From Alphaproteobacteria bacterium (GTDB taxonomy: Bacteria > Pseudomonadota > Alphaproteobacteria > Caulobacterales > Parvularculaceae): a DNA stretch of 41,964 bases. Both the position numbers and the translations under genes were made by a program. How positions within the stretch are numbered: position 1 is the first letter of the stretch; every line of letters begins with the position of its first letter. Under the pieces are notes generated by a model. That model ran no database searches and had not been told where the DNA came from. It saw nothing but the letters and a program-made list of their open reading frames with translations. The stretch covers positions 1 to 41,964 of the forward strand of contig JAADIQ010000010.1 in NCBI GenBank assembly GCA_013151255.1. Direction: 5' to 3'. Below are positions 1-7,924 of this stretch, piece after piece.

Positions 1-31
1 CGCGGTCGGCAAATTTTTGTTCACTAGTCAT
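1..31 (-). CDS. N-terminal fragment of a divergent gene leaving the window
   Basis: An ATG on the minus strand at 31 opens a frame reading MTSEQKFADR that runs off the left edge. It would be divergent from cysS with about 120 bp between them. Only ten codons are visible and no convincing Shine-Dalgarno sequence precedes the ATG, so the product cannot be named. This may be a chance frame. Confidence 0.35.
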   Translation of the reverse strand, partial: MTSEQKFADR

Positions 32-151
32 ATCGCCAGCATAGCAGCCCGGCCGTACGATCCCAGCCCGATGCGGGAATTTGTTGCGCCAAGTTTATTG
101 CCTAAGCCGTGCAGCGGCGTTAGCTAATCTGAGACAGCTTGAGGCCGACCA

Positions 152-1525
152 ATGGCGCTGACCCTTTATGACACGATGGCGCGTGAAAAGCGCGTGTTTG
201 AACCGGCGGACCCGGCGCGGGTGACGTTTTACGCTTGCGGGCCGACGGTTTATAATTTCGCCCATATCGGCAATGCCCGCGCGTTTGTGGTGTTTGACCT
301 TCTCTACCGGATGTTGCGCCGGCGTTATGGCGCCGAGCATGTGGTTTATGCGCGCAACATCACCGATATTGACGACAAAATCATCAAGGCGGCGCGTGAG
401 ACCGGCGAGCCGATCGCGGCGATTACCGAGAAGTATACCAAGCTGTTTCATGACGACATGGAAGCGCTCGGCGCCTTGCCGCCGGTAATCGAGCCAACCG
501 CGACCGGTCATATCGCGAAGATGATTGCGATGATTGAAACGCTGATCGGCAAGGGCGCCGCCTATGAGGGCGACGGCCATGTGCTATTTGCGGTCGATAA
601 ATATGCCGACTACGGCAAGCTCTCCGGCGCCCAGCGCGATGAGATGATTGCCGGCGCCCGGGTGGAGGTTGCGCCTTACAAAAAAGACCCGGCCGACTTT
701 GTGTTGTGGAAACCGTCAGGCGAAGATGAACCCGGCTGGGCCTCACCCTGGGGCCGCGGTCGTCCGGGTTGGCATCTGGAATGTTCAGCGATGATCGAAA
801 GCGAGTTTGGGCCAACCATCGACATTCATGGCGGCGGCCAGGATTTGCGCTTTCCCCATCACGAAAACGAAATCGCCCAATCGGCTTGCGCCCATGACGG
901 TGCGCCGCTGGCGCGGTACTGGGTGCATAACGGATTTCTCCGTATGGGGACGGACAAAATGTCGAAATCCCTCGGTAATGTGGTTCTGGCCCATGATTTG
1001 TTGGCGGACTGGCCCGGCGAGGCGATCCGCTGGGCGCTGCTGTCGGCGCATTACCGCCAGCCGCTGGAATGGACCGACGATGTTTTGCGCCAGGCAAAAC
1101 GCCAACTCGACCGGTTCTATCGGTTGTTGGAGGAGGTTGAACTTTTCGATAACAACGCGCCCGCGCCCGACGGCGTTGTTACGGCGCTGGAAGACGACCT
1201 CAATACGCCCGAAGCCTTCGCCGCGCTCCACGCCCTACGCGATAGCGCCAGCCAGATGAAGGGCGCGGCCCGCGCTGAGGCGATAAAGCAACTGGCCAGC
1301 GCCGGGCGGCTGATGGGTTTTTTCAGCATGCGCCCGCAGGACTGGTTTAAGGGAGCAACAAGCGAAGGTCCGTCAGCGGAGGAAATCGATGCGCTGCTGG
1401 TCGAGCGGGCGAAAGCGCGCGCGGCAAAGGATTTTGCAAAATCCGATCAAATCCGCGATGATTTAGCCGCGCAAGGCGTCACGATTGAAGACGGCCCCGA
1501 TGGCGCAACCTGGCGAAGGAGCTGA
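152..1525 (+). CDS. cysS: Cysteinyl-tRNA synthetase
   Basis: Class I aminoacyl-tRNA synthetase that charges tRNA-Cys with cysteine in the cytoplasm. At 457 aa it is full length for the family. The HIGN signature lies at residues 38-41, just after the first zinc-binding cysteine (C29, in FYACGPT). The GWHLECS zinc-ligand segment lies mid-protein, and the KMSKS loop at residues 269-273 closes the active site. GAGG at 141-144 sits 7 nt before the ATG and supports this start. The stop codon is 3 bp before the next gene, so the two are probably cotranscribed. A cysteine-using enzyme lies about 4 kb from the sulfur assimilation operon, but nothing in the sequence links their regulation. Confidence 0.97.
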   Translation: MALTLYDTMAREKRVFEPADPARVTFYACGPTVYNFAHIGNARAFVVFDLLYRMLRRRYGAEHVVYARNITDIDDKIIKAARETGEPIAAITEKYTKLFHDDMEALGALPPVIEPTATGHIAKMIAMIETLIGKGAAYEGDGHVLFAVDKYADYGKLSGAQRDEMIAGARVEVAPYKKDPADFVLWKPSGEDEPGWASPWGRGRPGWHLECSAMIESEFGPTIDIHGGGQDLRFPHHENEIAQSACAHDGAPLARYWVHNGFLRMGTDKMSKSLGNVVLAHDLLADWPGEAIRWALLSAHYRQPLEWTDDVLRQAKRQLDRFYRLLEEVELFDNNAPAPDGVVTALEDDLNTPEAFAALHALRDSASQMKGAARAEAIKQLASAGRLMGFFSMRPQDWFKGATSEGPSAEEIDALLVERAKARAAKDFAKSDQIRDDLAAQGVTIEDGPDGATWRRS

Positions 1526-1528
1526 CCC

Positions 1529-2416
1529 GTGGCGAATGCAAAACCCCGTCTGCCCGAATTCCCGGCGCCGCAAGGCGGTCGGTTGAACGCAGAGATGCGC
1601 ACCGCTTTTGACGAAACGGGTGTCATCATCCTGCGCGGCTTTGTGGGGCGGGACGCCTGCAAAGCGCTGCAAGCCCGCACTAGCGAACTTGTCGATGCGT
1701 TCGACCCACAATCCGTGCGCAGCATCTTCTCAAGCAAGTCGAATGTGCAGCTCGGCGATGATTATTTCATCCGTTCCGGCGGCGATATCGGGTTCTTTTT
1801 TGAAGAGGACGCGTTTGATGCGGGCGGCGAATTAAAACAGGATAAGCGCCATTCCATCAACAAGATGGGCCACGCCATGCATGATATCGACCCGCTGTTC
1901 GATGGGTTTTCACGAACCCCGGAACTGGCGGCGATTGCCGCCTCTCTGGGCGTTGCAGAGCCATTGCTGGTGCAGTCGATGTATATCTTTAAGCCGCCGC
2001 GGATTGGCGGCGAGGTCGTGTGTCATCAAGATTCCACCTATCTTTATACCGAACCGGAAACTTGCATCGGTTTCTGGTTTGCGATTGACGATGCCGACGA
2101 GGGCAATGGCTGCATGCAGTTTGTGCCGGGCGGTCACAAAGCCCCCTTGCGGCGATTGAATTATCGAACGGAGGAAGGCGCGCTGGTGACCGACGTGATT
2201 GACGATGCGCCGCTCGAGGACCATCTGGCGGCGCCGGCCCCTGCCGCGTGCGGCGATCTGGTCATCTTCCATGGCCGCGCGCCGCATATGAGCGCGCCAA
2301 ACCGTTCTGCACGGCCGCGCCATGCGTATACGGTGCATATTGTCGATGGCGCGGCTCTGTGGCCGGCGCAAAACTGGCTGCAACGCCCGGCGGACTTCCC
2401 GTTTCGCGGCTTTTGA
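1529..2416 (+). CDS. Phytanoyl-CoA dioxygenase (PhyH) family Fe(II)/2-oxoglutarate oxygenase
   Basis: Probable non-heme iron, 2-oxoglutarate-dependent oxygenase of the PhyH superfamily, 295 aa and within the family range. The double-stranded beta-helix core carries the iron-binding HxD pair (H166, D168 in VCHQDS), followed by GFWFAIDDADEGNGCMQFVP, a strongly typical PhyH stretch. The distal part FHGRAPHMSAPNRS (H248/H253) should provide the third iron ligand, and nearby arginines could bind 2-oxoglutarate. The start is GTG, only 3 bp after the cysS stop, so it is probably read from the cysS transcript. The substrate is unknown; family members hydroxylate lipids, amino acids and other small molecules. 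Confidence 0.85.
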   Translation: MANAKPRLPEFPAPQGGRLNAEMRTAFDETGVIILRGFVGRDACKALQARTSELVDAFDPQSVRSIFSSKSNVQLGDDYFIRSGGDIGFFFEEDAFDAGGELKQDKRHSINKMGHAMHDIDPLFDGFSRTPELAAIAASLGVAEPLLVQSMYIFKPPRIGGEVVCHQDSTYLYTEPETCIGFWFAIDDADEGNGCMQFVPGGHKAPLRRLNYRTEEGALVTDVIDDAPLEDHLAAPAPAACGDLVIFHGRAPHMSAPNRSARPRHAYTVHIVDGAALWPAQNWLQRPADFPFRGF

Positions 2417-2465
2417 TTGCAACGCTTTTCACTTGGAGACGGCCCTGTCCCCGCAGGCCCATTCG

Positions 2466-2860
2466 TCAAGTCGTATCTGGCCGGTCAATACTATGGTCTG
2501 TTGGCTGAGGGGTCACGCTCATGACCTACACACCTGTTGGTGTCTCGAACCTGTGCCAAACATTTTCGGGTACAACCAAAAATTCGCCCGCCCTTAGCAA
2601 GTTCGCAACATCGCTGCCTCCAGTTAAAAGAATCAACGTAGTTTCCCCCTCCACGACCAGAACAATTTCATCTCCGTTCGGATGACGTTCCCATTCACTA
2701 TTGCCAGCGTAGTGCGCGACAAAAACACCCCATCACGATACGCCGACAGAGTAGCAACTGCATCCTTGATTTCCTCATCCGTCGTTTCAGGTGTCCGCTT
2801 GCTTAGAAACTTCAGTCCTGAAAATGCATCTTTGATCGAAATTGATGTTGCCTTGGTCAT
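2466..2860 (-). pseudogene. Cupin-domain protein, broken by a frameshift and a stop codon
   Basis: Reading the minus strand from ATG 2860 gives MTKATSISIKDAFSGLKFL and so on to AYRDG. The frame must then shift by one base near the G4 run at 2728-2731 to continue as VFVAHYAGNSEWERHPNGDE and on through VVEGETTLILL to WHRFETPTGV, a classic cupin beta-barrel with its HxNxxE-like motif. A TAG at 2526-2528 then interrupts the frame. Beyond it the same frame continues as VMSVTPQPTDHSIDRPDTT and a TGA at 2466-2468, which looks like the normal tail of this family. Repaired, the product would be about 131 aa. Two separate lesions argue for a true pseudogene rather than a read error. The two pieces should not be annotated as separate genes. 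Confidence 0.8.
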
Positions 2861-3046
2861 AGACGGTTCCATTATAATATGTTTTGCATCCGTGCTACGA
2901 CGCTAGCTCATTCGCCGCAAGTCGGGAGTATCGCCGAGTAAAGACGCTGGCTCATATTCAATGTCATTGTGATGGAGCCTCTTTAAAACGCGATCTCAAG
3001 CCCCATATAGTCTTCGAACTCTCCAACATTTTAAAGGAGGCTGCTC

Positions 3047-3745
3047 GTGATTACGATCCGCAAGGGCGTTGACCGGGGCCAGGCCAATCATGGCTGGCTC
3101 GATGCGCGCCACACATTTTCCTTCGCCAATTATCACCACCCGGAGCATATAAATTTCCGTGCATTGCGGGTGATGAATGAAGACCGCATCAATCCGGGCG
3201 CCGGTTTCCCGACGCATTCGCATCAGGACATGGAAATCATCACCTATGTGCTGGAGGGCGAGCTTGCGCATAAAGATTCCACCGGCGGCGGCGGGACCAT
3301 TACCCCCGGTATGGTGCAATATATGAGCGCCGGGACCGGCGTCACCCACAGTGAATTTAACGCCTCTGACGAGAACATGCTGCATCTTTATCAGATATGG
3401 CTGTTGCCGGACGCAGCCGGTCACGCGCCGCAATATGAGGAGCGGCGCATCGGTTCCGCCCGCGAGGGCGGGCTGGCGCTGGTCGCCTCGGGCGACGGGC
3501 GCGAGGGGTCTATCAAAATTCACCAGGATGCGGCGCTTTACGCATCGGTGATCAAAGACGGCGAGACGCTGACGCACAAATTTGCGCCCGGCCGCTATGG
3601 CTGGCTGCAAGTGGCCAAAGGCGGGGTTGAGTTGCCCGAAGGCTCGATTATGCAGGCTGGCGACGGCGCCAAAATTGAAGGCCAGGAAGCGGTTTCATTC
3701 ACGGCGCTGGCCGACAGTGAAATCCTGCTGTTTGATTTGGCGTGA
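3047..3745 (+). CDS. Pirin family protein (bicupin, YhhW-like)
   Basis: Small cytoplasmic bicupin of the pirin family, 232 aa, usual length. The N-terminal cupin has all four metal ligands expected of pirins: H57 and H59 (THSHQDME) with H101 and E103 (GVTHSEFN). Family members include quercetin 2,3-dioxygenases (YhhW) and redox-sensing co-regulators, so the biochemical role here is open. The GTG start is fixed by a very strong AAGGAGG at 3034-3040, 6 nt upstream. The gene for an Fe-S scaffold protein starts 22 bp downstream on the same strand, suggesting a two-gene operon. Confidence 0.9.
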   Translation: MITIRKGVDRGQANHGWLDARHTFSFANYHHPEHINFRALRVMNEDRINPGAGFPTHSHQDMEIITYVLEGELAHKDSTGGGGTITPGMVQYMSAGTGVTHSEFNASDENMLHLYQIWLLPDAAGHAPQYEERRIGSAREGGLALVASGDGREGSIKIHQDAALYASVIKDGETLTHKFAPGRYGWLQVAKGGVELPEGSIMQAGDGAKIEGQEAVSFTALADSEILLFDLA

Positions 3746-3767
3746 GAGAGGCGCCAGAAAAGGATGC

Positions 3768-4217
3768 ATGATTAGCGATCTTTATTCCGGCGGCATATTG
3801 GACGCGGCGGCGGCAATCCCGCCGGCGCGTCGGCTTGCCGCGCCGGATGCTTCGGCGAAAAAAATAAGCCGCGTGTGCGGCTCGGAAATTGAGGTCGATC
3901 TGACGCTTAAGGACGGAGCCGTCGCTGAGTTCGGCATGGCGGCGCGCGCCTGCGCCCTTGGCCAGGCTGCGGCCTCCATCGTTGCGCGCAATATTACCGG
4001 CGCATCTGTCGATGAGCTTTACCAATTGCGCGATGAAATGCGGGCGATGCTAAAAGAGGATGGGCCGCCGCCAACCGGCGCGCGATGGCGCGATCTCGCG
4101 CTCCTGGAGACCATCCGCGACTACCCGCAGCGCCACGCCTCGACCTTGCTGGTGTTTGAAGCGGTGTGCGATTGTCTTGACCAGTTGAGCGGCAAAAAAG
4201 CGGTTGCGACAACATAG
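3768..4217 (+). CDS. Iron-sulfur cluster assembly scaffold protein (NifU N-terminal/IscU-like)
   Basis: 149-aa protein resembling the IscU/NifU N-terminal scaffold on which Fe-S clusters are built. It shows the expected three-cysteine layout: C37 (RVCGSEIEV), C62 (ARACALGQAAASIVARNI) and C134/C136 near the C-terminus. The first motif has serine where IscU has aspartate after CG, as in the divergent alphaproteobacterial relatives. The ATG at 3768 follows AAAAGGA directly; the upstream frame overlapping pirin is not used. No iscS, sufBCD or chaperone genes lie nearby, so it is separated from the main assembly operon. It is probably the last gene of the pirin transcript, ending before two hairpins. 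Confidence 0.75.
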   Translation: MISDLYSGGILDAAAAIPPARRLAAPDASAKKISRVCGSEIEVDLTLKDGAVAEFGMAARACALGQAAASIVARNITGASVDELYQLRDEMRAMLKEDGPPPTGARWRDLALLETIRDYPQRHASTLLVFEAVCDCLDQLSGKKAVATT

Positions 4218-4326
4218 CCCGAATACAGAAGATCACGTTTTCTTGAACACTTTTTGGACACGCCTCACCAAAAGGTAAAGTTTCAGCGCTTGAAACTCGC
4301 GCGACAAACGCCACTTGCCATTACGA

Positions 4327-4360
4327 AAGCGGTTGTTTCTCCTCCCCCCCGAAACCGCTT
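4327..4360. terminator. Hairpin with C7 loop, first of a tandem pair
   Basis: AAGCGGTT (4327-4334) pairs with AACCGCTT (4353-4360). The loop contains a run of seven C (4344-4350). It sits between the convergent scaffold and LysR genes, where a bidirectional terminator is expected, but no clear T-tract follows. Confidence 0.45.
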
Positions 4361-4364
4361 ATCA

Positions 4365-4404
4365 GCGCCCGCGCTTGGCTTCCCCCCCAATCAAGCGCGG
4401 GCGC
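4365..4404. terminator. Perfect 13-bp hairpin with C7 loop, second of a tandem pair
   Basis: GCGCCCGCGCTTG (4365-4377) and CAAGCGCGGGCGC (4392-4404) are perfect inverted repeats around a 14-nt loop that again holds seven C (4382-4388). On the plus strand it is followed by atttcgtttc, a weak T-rich tail. It probably ends transcription between the convergent genes; the repeated C7 loops are unusual. Confidence 0.6.
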
Positions 4405-4429
4405 ATTTCGTTTCAGACTTGCTTACGCC

Positions 4430-5365
4430 TCAGGCTGCCGCTTCGCGCAAGCCGGTTGCGTCAACGCTGGTTGCGACTTCGTTTTTAAGCCATGCGGCAA
4501 ACGCTTTGACCGTCGGCGAGGAAGTCTTCGACGGCGGATGGACGATGTAATAGGCAAACTCCGTCGGCGTCGTCATGTCGAACGGAATGACCAGCCGCCC
4601 GGCTTCAAGGTCGGCCAGCGCCAGCGCCGCTTTGGCCAGCGCCACGCCCTTGCCCGCCACCGCCGCCTCAATCACCAGGCTCGACTGGTTGAATTTCAGA
4701 CCGCGGTCGCCCTGCTTATGGCACACCCCGGCGGCCTTCAGCCACATCGGCCATGTTGGGCAGCTTTCATCCTTGTCGGTGCTGGAATCATGCAGCAGCG
4801 TGTGCGCGGTAAGGCCCTCCGGCGCCTTTAGCGGATTGTCGCCGGTCAGCAAATGCGGGCTGCACACCGGGACAATCTTTTCGGCCATCAGGTGATCGAC
4901 GATCAGCCCCGGATAATGCCCGCTGCCATAACGGATCGCGACATCGACATCGTGGACCGCGAAATCAACCACATCCATGTCCGCCGACACCCAGACGTCA
5001 ATTTCCGGGTGGTCGCTCTGAAACCGGTCGAGCCGCGGAACCAGCCATTTCGAGGCGAAGGACGGCGCCACCGAAACGGTGAGCCGGCCAGTGTCGGACT
5101 TGGCCGCGAGAATCTTTCCAGCCTCCGCCAGCTTGTCGAAGCCCTCGCGCAACACCGGCAGGCTCGCCTGCGCCTCGTCGGTCAACAGCAGCGAGCGCTT
5201 TTCGCGGCGAAACACCGGCGTCTGCAGAAAATCTTCAAGCGCCTTAATCTGCTGACTGACCGCGCCGGGGGTCACATGCAGTTCCTCCGCCGCCTTAGTA
5301 AAGCTTAAGTGGCGAGCAGCCGCTTCGAAGACGCGCAGAGCGTTGAGGGGAGGTATTTTCTTCAT
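4430..5365 (-). CDS. LysR-family regulator, GcvA type
   Basis: 311-aa LysR-type regulator. The winged helix-turn-helix is at residues 6-65 (PPLNALRVFEAAARHLSFTK, then TPGAVSQQIKALEDFL). It is followed by a GcvA-like periplasmic-binding fold (SFASKWLVPRLDRF, DVAIRYGSGHYPGL) that would sense a small effector. The start at 5365 is chosen over one 13 codons upstream because GAGG lies a few bases before it on the minus strand. The gene is divergent from cysG with 260 bp between starts, the usual LysR arrangement, so control of the sulfur operon is a reasonable inference. It is not recognisably CysB, and its effector is unknown. Confidence 0.9.
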   Translation of the reverse strand: MKKIPPLNALRVFEAAARHLSFTKAAEELHVTPGAVSQQIKALEDFLQTPVFRREKRSLLLTDEAQASLPVLREGFDKLAEAGKILAAKSDTGRLTVSVAPSFASKWLVPRLDRFQSDHPEIDVWVSADMDVVDFAVHDVDVAIRYGSGHYPGLIVDHLMAEKIVPVCSPHLLTGDNPLKAPEGLTAHTLLHDSSTDKDESCPTWPMWLKAAGVCHKQGDRGLKFNQSSLVIEAAVAGKGVALAKAALALADLEAGRLVIPFDMTTPTEFAYYIVHPPSKTSSPTVKAFAAWLKNEVATSVDATGLREAAA

Positions 5366-5481
5366 TTCAGCCTCATTTCCGATTTTCAAGCCGGGTATTT
5401 GCAATAGCTACCCTATATACCAATAAATCTATTTCGCAATCACAAGGAAGTGAAAATACATCAGAAATTCTAAAAGCTAAG

Positions 5482-5495
5482 AAAACCGGGGTTTT
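5482..5495. promoter_or_regulatory. Inverted repeat AAAACC-GG-GGTTTT, possible operator
   Basis: Six-base arms at 5482-5487 and 5490-5495 flank a 2-bp spacer in the divergent lysR-cysG region. The half-site AAAACC recurs in the two direct repeats downstream (5511-5516, 5616-5621), hinting at a common binding protein. No experimental support. Confidence 0.35.
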
Positions 5496-5508
5496 GGCGT
5501 GTAGTTTC

Positions 5509-5626
5509 AGAAAACCTATCAGAACCTTAAAAAATAATCGGTTGAGGCGACACCGTTGCAAAACTAGCTTTGCCTACACGTCCTGGGAGCAGGGTCCCGG
5601 TAATAATGCTTATAGAAAACCTATCA
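5509..5626 (+). repeat. Two copies of a 13-bp direct repeat in the cysG leader
   Basis: AGAAAACCTATCA occurs at 5509-5521 and again, identically, at 5614-5626, 105 bp apart. The second copy runs into the cysG start codon. The spacing is close to ten helical turns, compatible with a protein binding both copies on one face. Between them, GCAAA (5558-5562) and TTTGC (5569-5573) form a small inverted repeat. Regulatory meaning is inferred. Confidence 0.45.
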
Positions 5627-7026
5627 TGAACAGATTTCCAGCCTTTATCGACCTTAACGCCCGCAAAACTGTCATTATTGGCGGCGGCGCGGCGGCCTTG
5701 GGCAAGGCGCGACTGGTTATTGCCGCCGGCGCTGAGCCGTTAGTGATCTGGCCGCAGATTGAGGCCGCGACCCGCAATGAACTGACCGAGAGCGCCCGGC
5801 TGATTGAGACCGCGCCGGTACGCGCGGATCTGGCTGGCGCGGCGCTGGTGTTTGTCGCGGTTGATGATGCGGCCACCGCCGAGCGCTGGGCCGAGGCCGC
5901 CCGCGCCGCTGGCGCCCTAGTCAATGTTGTGGACCGTCCCGAGCTTTGTGATTTTACCACCCCGTCAATCATTGATCGCGGCCGGCTCACCGTTGCGGTC
6001 TCGTCCGATGGCGCGGCGCCGGTTCTGGTCAAAAAATTGCGCGCCGACATTGAAGCGCTGTTGCCGGCAAATGCCGGCGCACTCGCCGAATTCGCCGGGC
6101 GCTATCGCAGCGCCGTCAAGGCGAAACTGGACGAGGCTCGCCGCCGTGGCTTTTGGGAGGCGTTTTTCAACGGCCCGATTGCAGCGCTGGTGTTGCAGGG
6201 CGACGAGCGCGCCGCCCATGAGGCGATGCTTGAAGTCATTAACCGTCCGCAAGCCGAACAAGAAGGCGTTGTCCATATTGTCGGCGCTGGCCCCGGCGAT
6301 CCTGACCTTTTGACCATCAAGGCGTTGCGACTGTTGCAGAACGCCGACGTGATTTTATACGACCGCCTTGTCAGCGATGAGATTTTGTCATTGGCGCGGC
6401 GCGATGCGGAGCGGCTTTATGTCGGCAAGGCGAAGGCAGCTCATGCTGTCGCCCAGGCAGATATTGAAAAAACCATGATTGCGTTGGCCCGCGAAGGCAA
6501 AAATGTTGTCCGCCTTAAGGGCGGCGATCCGTTCGTGTTCGGACGTGGCGGAGAAGAGCTTGACGCGATGCGCGCCGCCGGGATTGCGGTGTTTGTAACG
6601 CCGGGCATCACCGCCGCGATCGGTTGCGCCGCCGCCGCCGGCATGGCGCTCACCCATCGCGACCATGCCCAGGCCGTCACTTTCGTTACCGGCCACGCCA
6701 AGGGCGACGCTGAGCCCGATCTCGATTGGGCGGCGCTTGCCGCGCTTAAAAATACGCTTGTCGTCTATATGGGCGTTACGACTGCAGAGAAAATTTCCAG
6801 CCAGCTAATCGCCCATGGGCGCGGCCCGGAGACACCGGTAGCGATCATCGAAAATGGCGCGCGCGCCAACCAGAAAATCATCAAAGGCGCGCTTAGCGAT
6901 ATCGGTGCGCTGATTGAGGCGGGCGACATCACCGGCCCGGCGCTGCTGGTTATCGGCGAGGTTGCAGCGCTTGCCGATGGCGAAACACTATTGGGGCTTG
7001 CTGCGGAACAAAGGAGGGTTGCATGA
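5626..7026 (+). CDS. cysG: Siroheme synthase (precorrin-2 dehydrogenase/ferrochelatase + uroporphyrinogen-III C-methyltransferase)
   Basis: Trifunctional enzyme that makes siroheme, the cofactor of the sulfite reductase two genes downstream. The N-terminal half (about 1-200) has the NAD-binding fold (KTVIIGGGAAALGKARL) and the SSDGAAPVL active-site segment of the dehydrogenase/chelatase. The C-terminal half (about 210-455) is a SAM-dependent methyltransferase with VGAGPGDPDLLTIKAL, KGGDPFVFGRGGEE and PGITAAIGCAAAAG. The length of 466 aa is typical of CysG. The start at 5626 (MNRFPAFIDLN) fits the family; a longer frame back to 5494 has no homologous look. The stop overlaps the next start in an ATGA, indicating translational coupling. 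Confidence 0.95.
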   Translation: MNRFPAFIDLNARKTVIIGGGAAALGKARLVIAAGAEPLVIWPQIEAATRNELTESARLIETAPVRADLAGAALVFVAVDDAATAERWAEAARAAGALVNVVDRPELCDFTTPSIIDRGRLTVAVSSDGAAPVLVKKLRADIEALLPANAGALAEFAGRYRSAVKAKLDEARRRGFWEAFFNGPIAALVLQGDERAAHEAMLEVINRPQAEQEGVVHIVGAGPGDPDLLTIKALRLLQNADVILYDRLVSDEILSLARRDAERLYVGKAKAAHAVAQADIEKTMIALAREGKNVVRLKGGDPFVFGRGGEELDAMRAAGIAVFVTPGITAAIGCAAAAGMALTHRDHAQAVTFVTGHAKGDAEPDLDWAALAALKNTLVVYMGVTTAEKISSQLIAHGRGPETPVAIIENGARANQKIIKGALSDIGALIEAGDITGPALLVIGEVAALADGETLLGLAAEQRRVA

Positions 7027-7310
7027 AAGCGATTACAGGAAACCGTCTCAGCGACGGCGCGGTGGTTTATCTTCGTGACGATGATCAGTGGACGACGCAA
7101 CGCAGCGAAGCGGCGCGGTTTGACGATGATGATATTGCTCCGGTGCTTAGCGCCGCGCAGTTGCGGGTCCGGGAAATCGCCGACGCCTACATCATCGATG
7201 TCAGCGCAGATGGCGCGCCGGCCGGTCGCACCATCATCCGCGAGACCATTCGCGGTGCGGGCCCAACCGTGCGCGGCGATCTCGGTCTGCAGGCGGAGTG
7301 CTGCGCATGA
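7023..7310 (+). CDS. DUF2849 protein of the sulfite reduction operon
   Basis: 95-aa soluble, acidic protein (MKAITGNRLSDGAVVYL start). It matches the small DUF2849 family found between cysG and cysI in alphaproteobacteria; the biochemical role is not known. It overlaps cysG by an ATGA at 7023 and the next gene by another ATGA at 7307, so it is firmly within the operon. No cysteines that would suggest metal or sulfur binding occur apart from a C-terminal CC. Family assignment rests on position and sequence look. Confidence 0.8.
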   Translation: MKAITGNRLSDGAVVYLRDDDQWTTQRSEAARFDDDDIAPVLSAAQLRVREIADAYIIDVSADGAPAGRTIIRETIRGAGPTVRGDLGLQAECCA

Positions 7311-7924
7311 GCGACAAGCTTAAACTCTATGGCGACCCGATCAGCGGCAATTGTCTGAAGACAAAATGGACAGCCGACTATCTTGGGCTCGATTACGAAT
7401 GGGTAGCGCTTGATATTAGAAAAGGCGAGACTCGCACGGATGAATTTTTGGCGATCAATCCGTTCGGACAAGTCCCGACAGCGGTGCTCGCCGATGGGCG
7501 CATCCTGACGCAGTCCAATGCGATCATGGTCTATCTGGTCGAGGCCCATGACGGTGACTTGCTGCCCCGCGATCCTTATGATCGTGCGCAGGTTTTCAAA
7601 TGGTTGTTCTGGGAGCAAAATTCGCACGAGCCTTATATTGCCGGGCGGCGTTTCCGCAAAGCCTATCTCGGTCATGCGGATGAAAAAATCGACGCTGAGT
7701 GGTTGCCGCGCGGCGAGGCAGCGCTGGGGTTGATGGAGTGTACTCTTCAGGACACAGACTATATCGCGGGCGCCCGCCTTACCCTCGCCGATATCGCGCT
7801 CGTTGCTTATACCCGCGTCGCCCATGAGGGCGGGTTCGATCTTTCCGGCTTTCCTTCTGTGCGCGCCTGGATTGCGCGGGTTGAAAAAGCTTTGTCGATT
7901 GACCCTCACCCGGAGGCCGGCTGA
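7307..7924 (+). CDS. Glutathione S-transferase family protein
   Basis: 205-aa cytosolic GST. Residues 1-80 are a thioredoxin-like domain (KLKLYGDPISGNCLKTKWTA; then GQVPTAVL and the QSNAI glutathione-binding segment). The rest is the all-helical domain ending in LTLADIALVAYTRV and FPSVRAWIARVEK. Start 7307 overlaps the DUF2849 stop in ATGA, and its TGA overlaps the cysI ATG, so it is translated as part of the cysteine operon. An enzyme that uses or protects via glutathione, a cysteine product, makes sense there, but the substrate is unknown. The catalytic residue (Ser or Cys near SGNC) is not certain. Confidence 0.88.
   Translation: MSDKLKLYGDPISGNCLKTKWTADYLGLDYEWVALDIRKGETRTDEFLAINPFGQVPTAVLADGRILTQSNAIMVYLVEAHDGDLLPRDPYDRAQVFKWLFWEQNSHEPYIAGRRFRKAYLGHADEKIDAEWLPRGEAALGLMECTLQDTDYIAGARLTLADIALVAYTRVAHEGGFDLSGFPSVRAWIARVEKALSIDPHPEAG

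Noticed and set aside
2996-3610. 204-codon antisense frame within the pirin gene
   Set aside because: Pirin has all metal ligands and a strong ribosome-binding site; the antisense frame has neither.
5494-5625. Longer N-terminus for siroheme synthase
   Set aside because: The added 44 residues are basic and lack similarity to the family; the region holds the repeats and palindromes of the promoter.
7187-7909. 240-codon antisense frame opposite the GST
   Set aside because: Lies opposite three tightly overlapping operon genes with clear family motifs.
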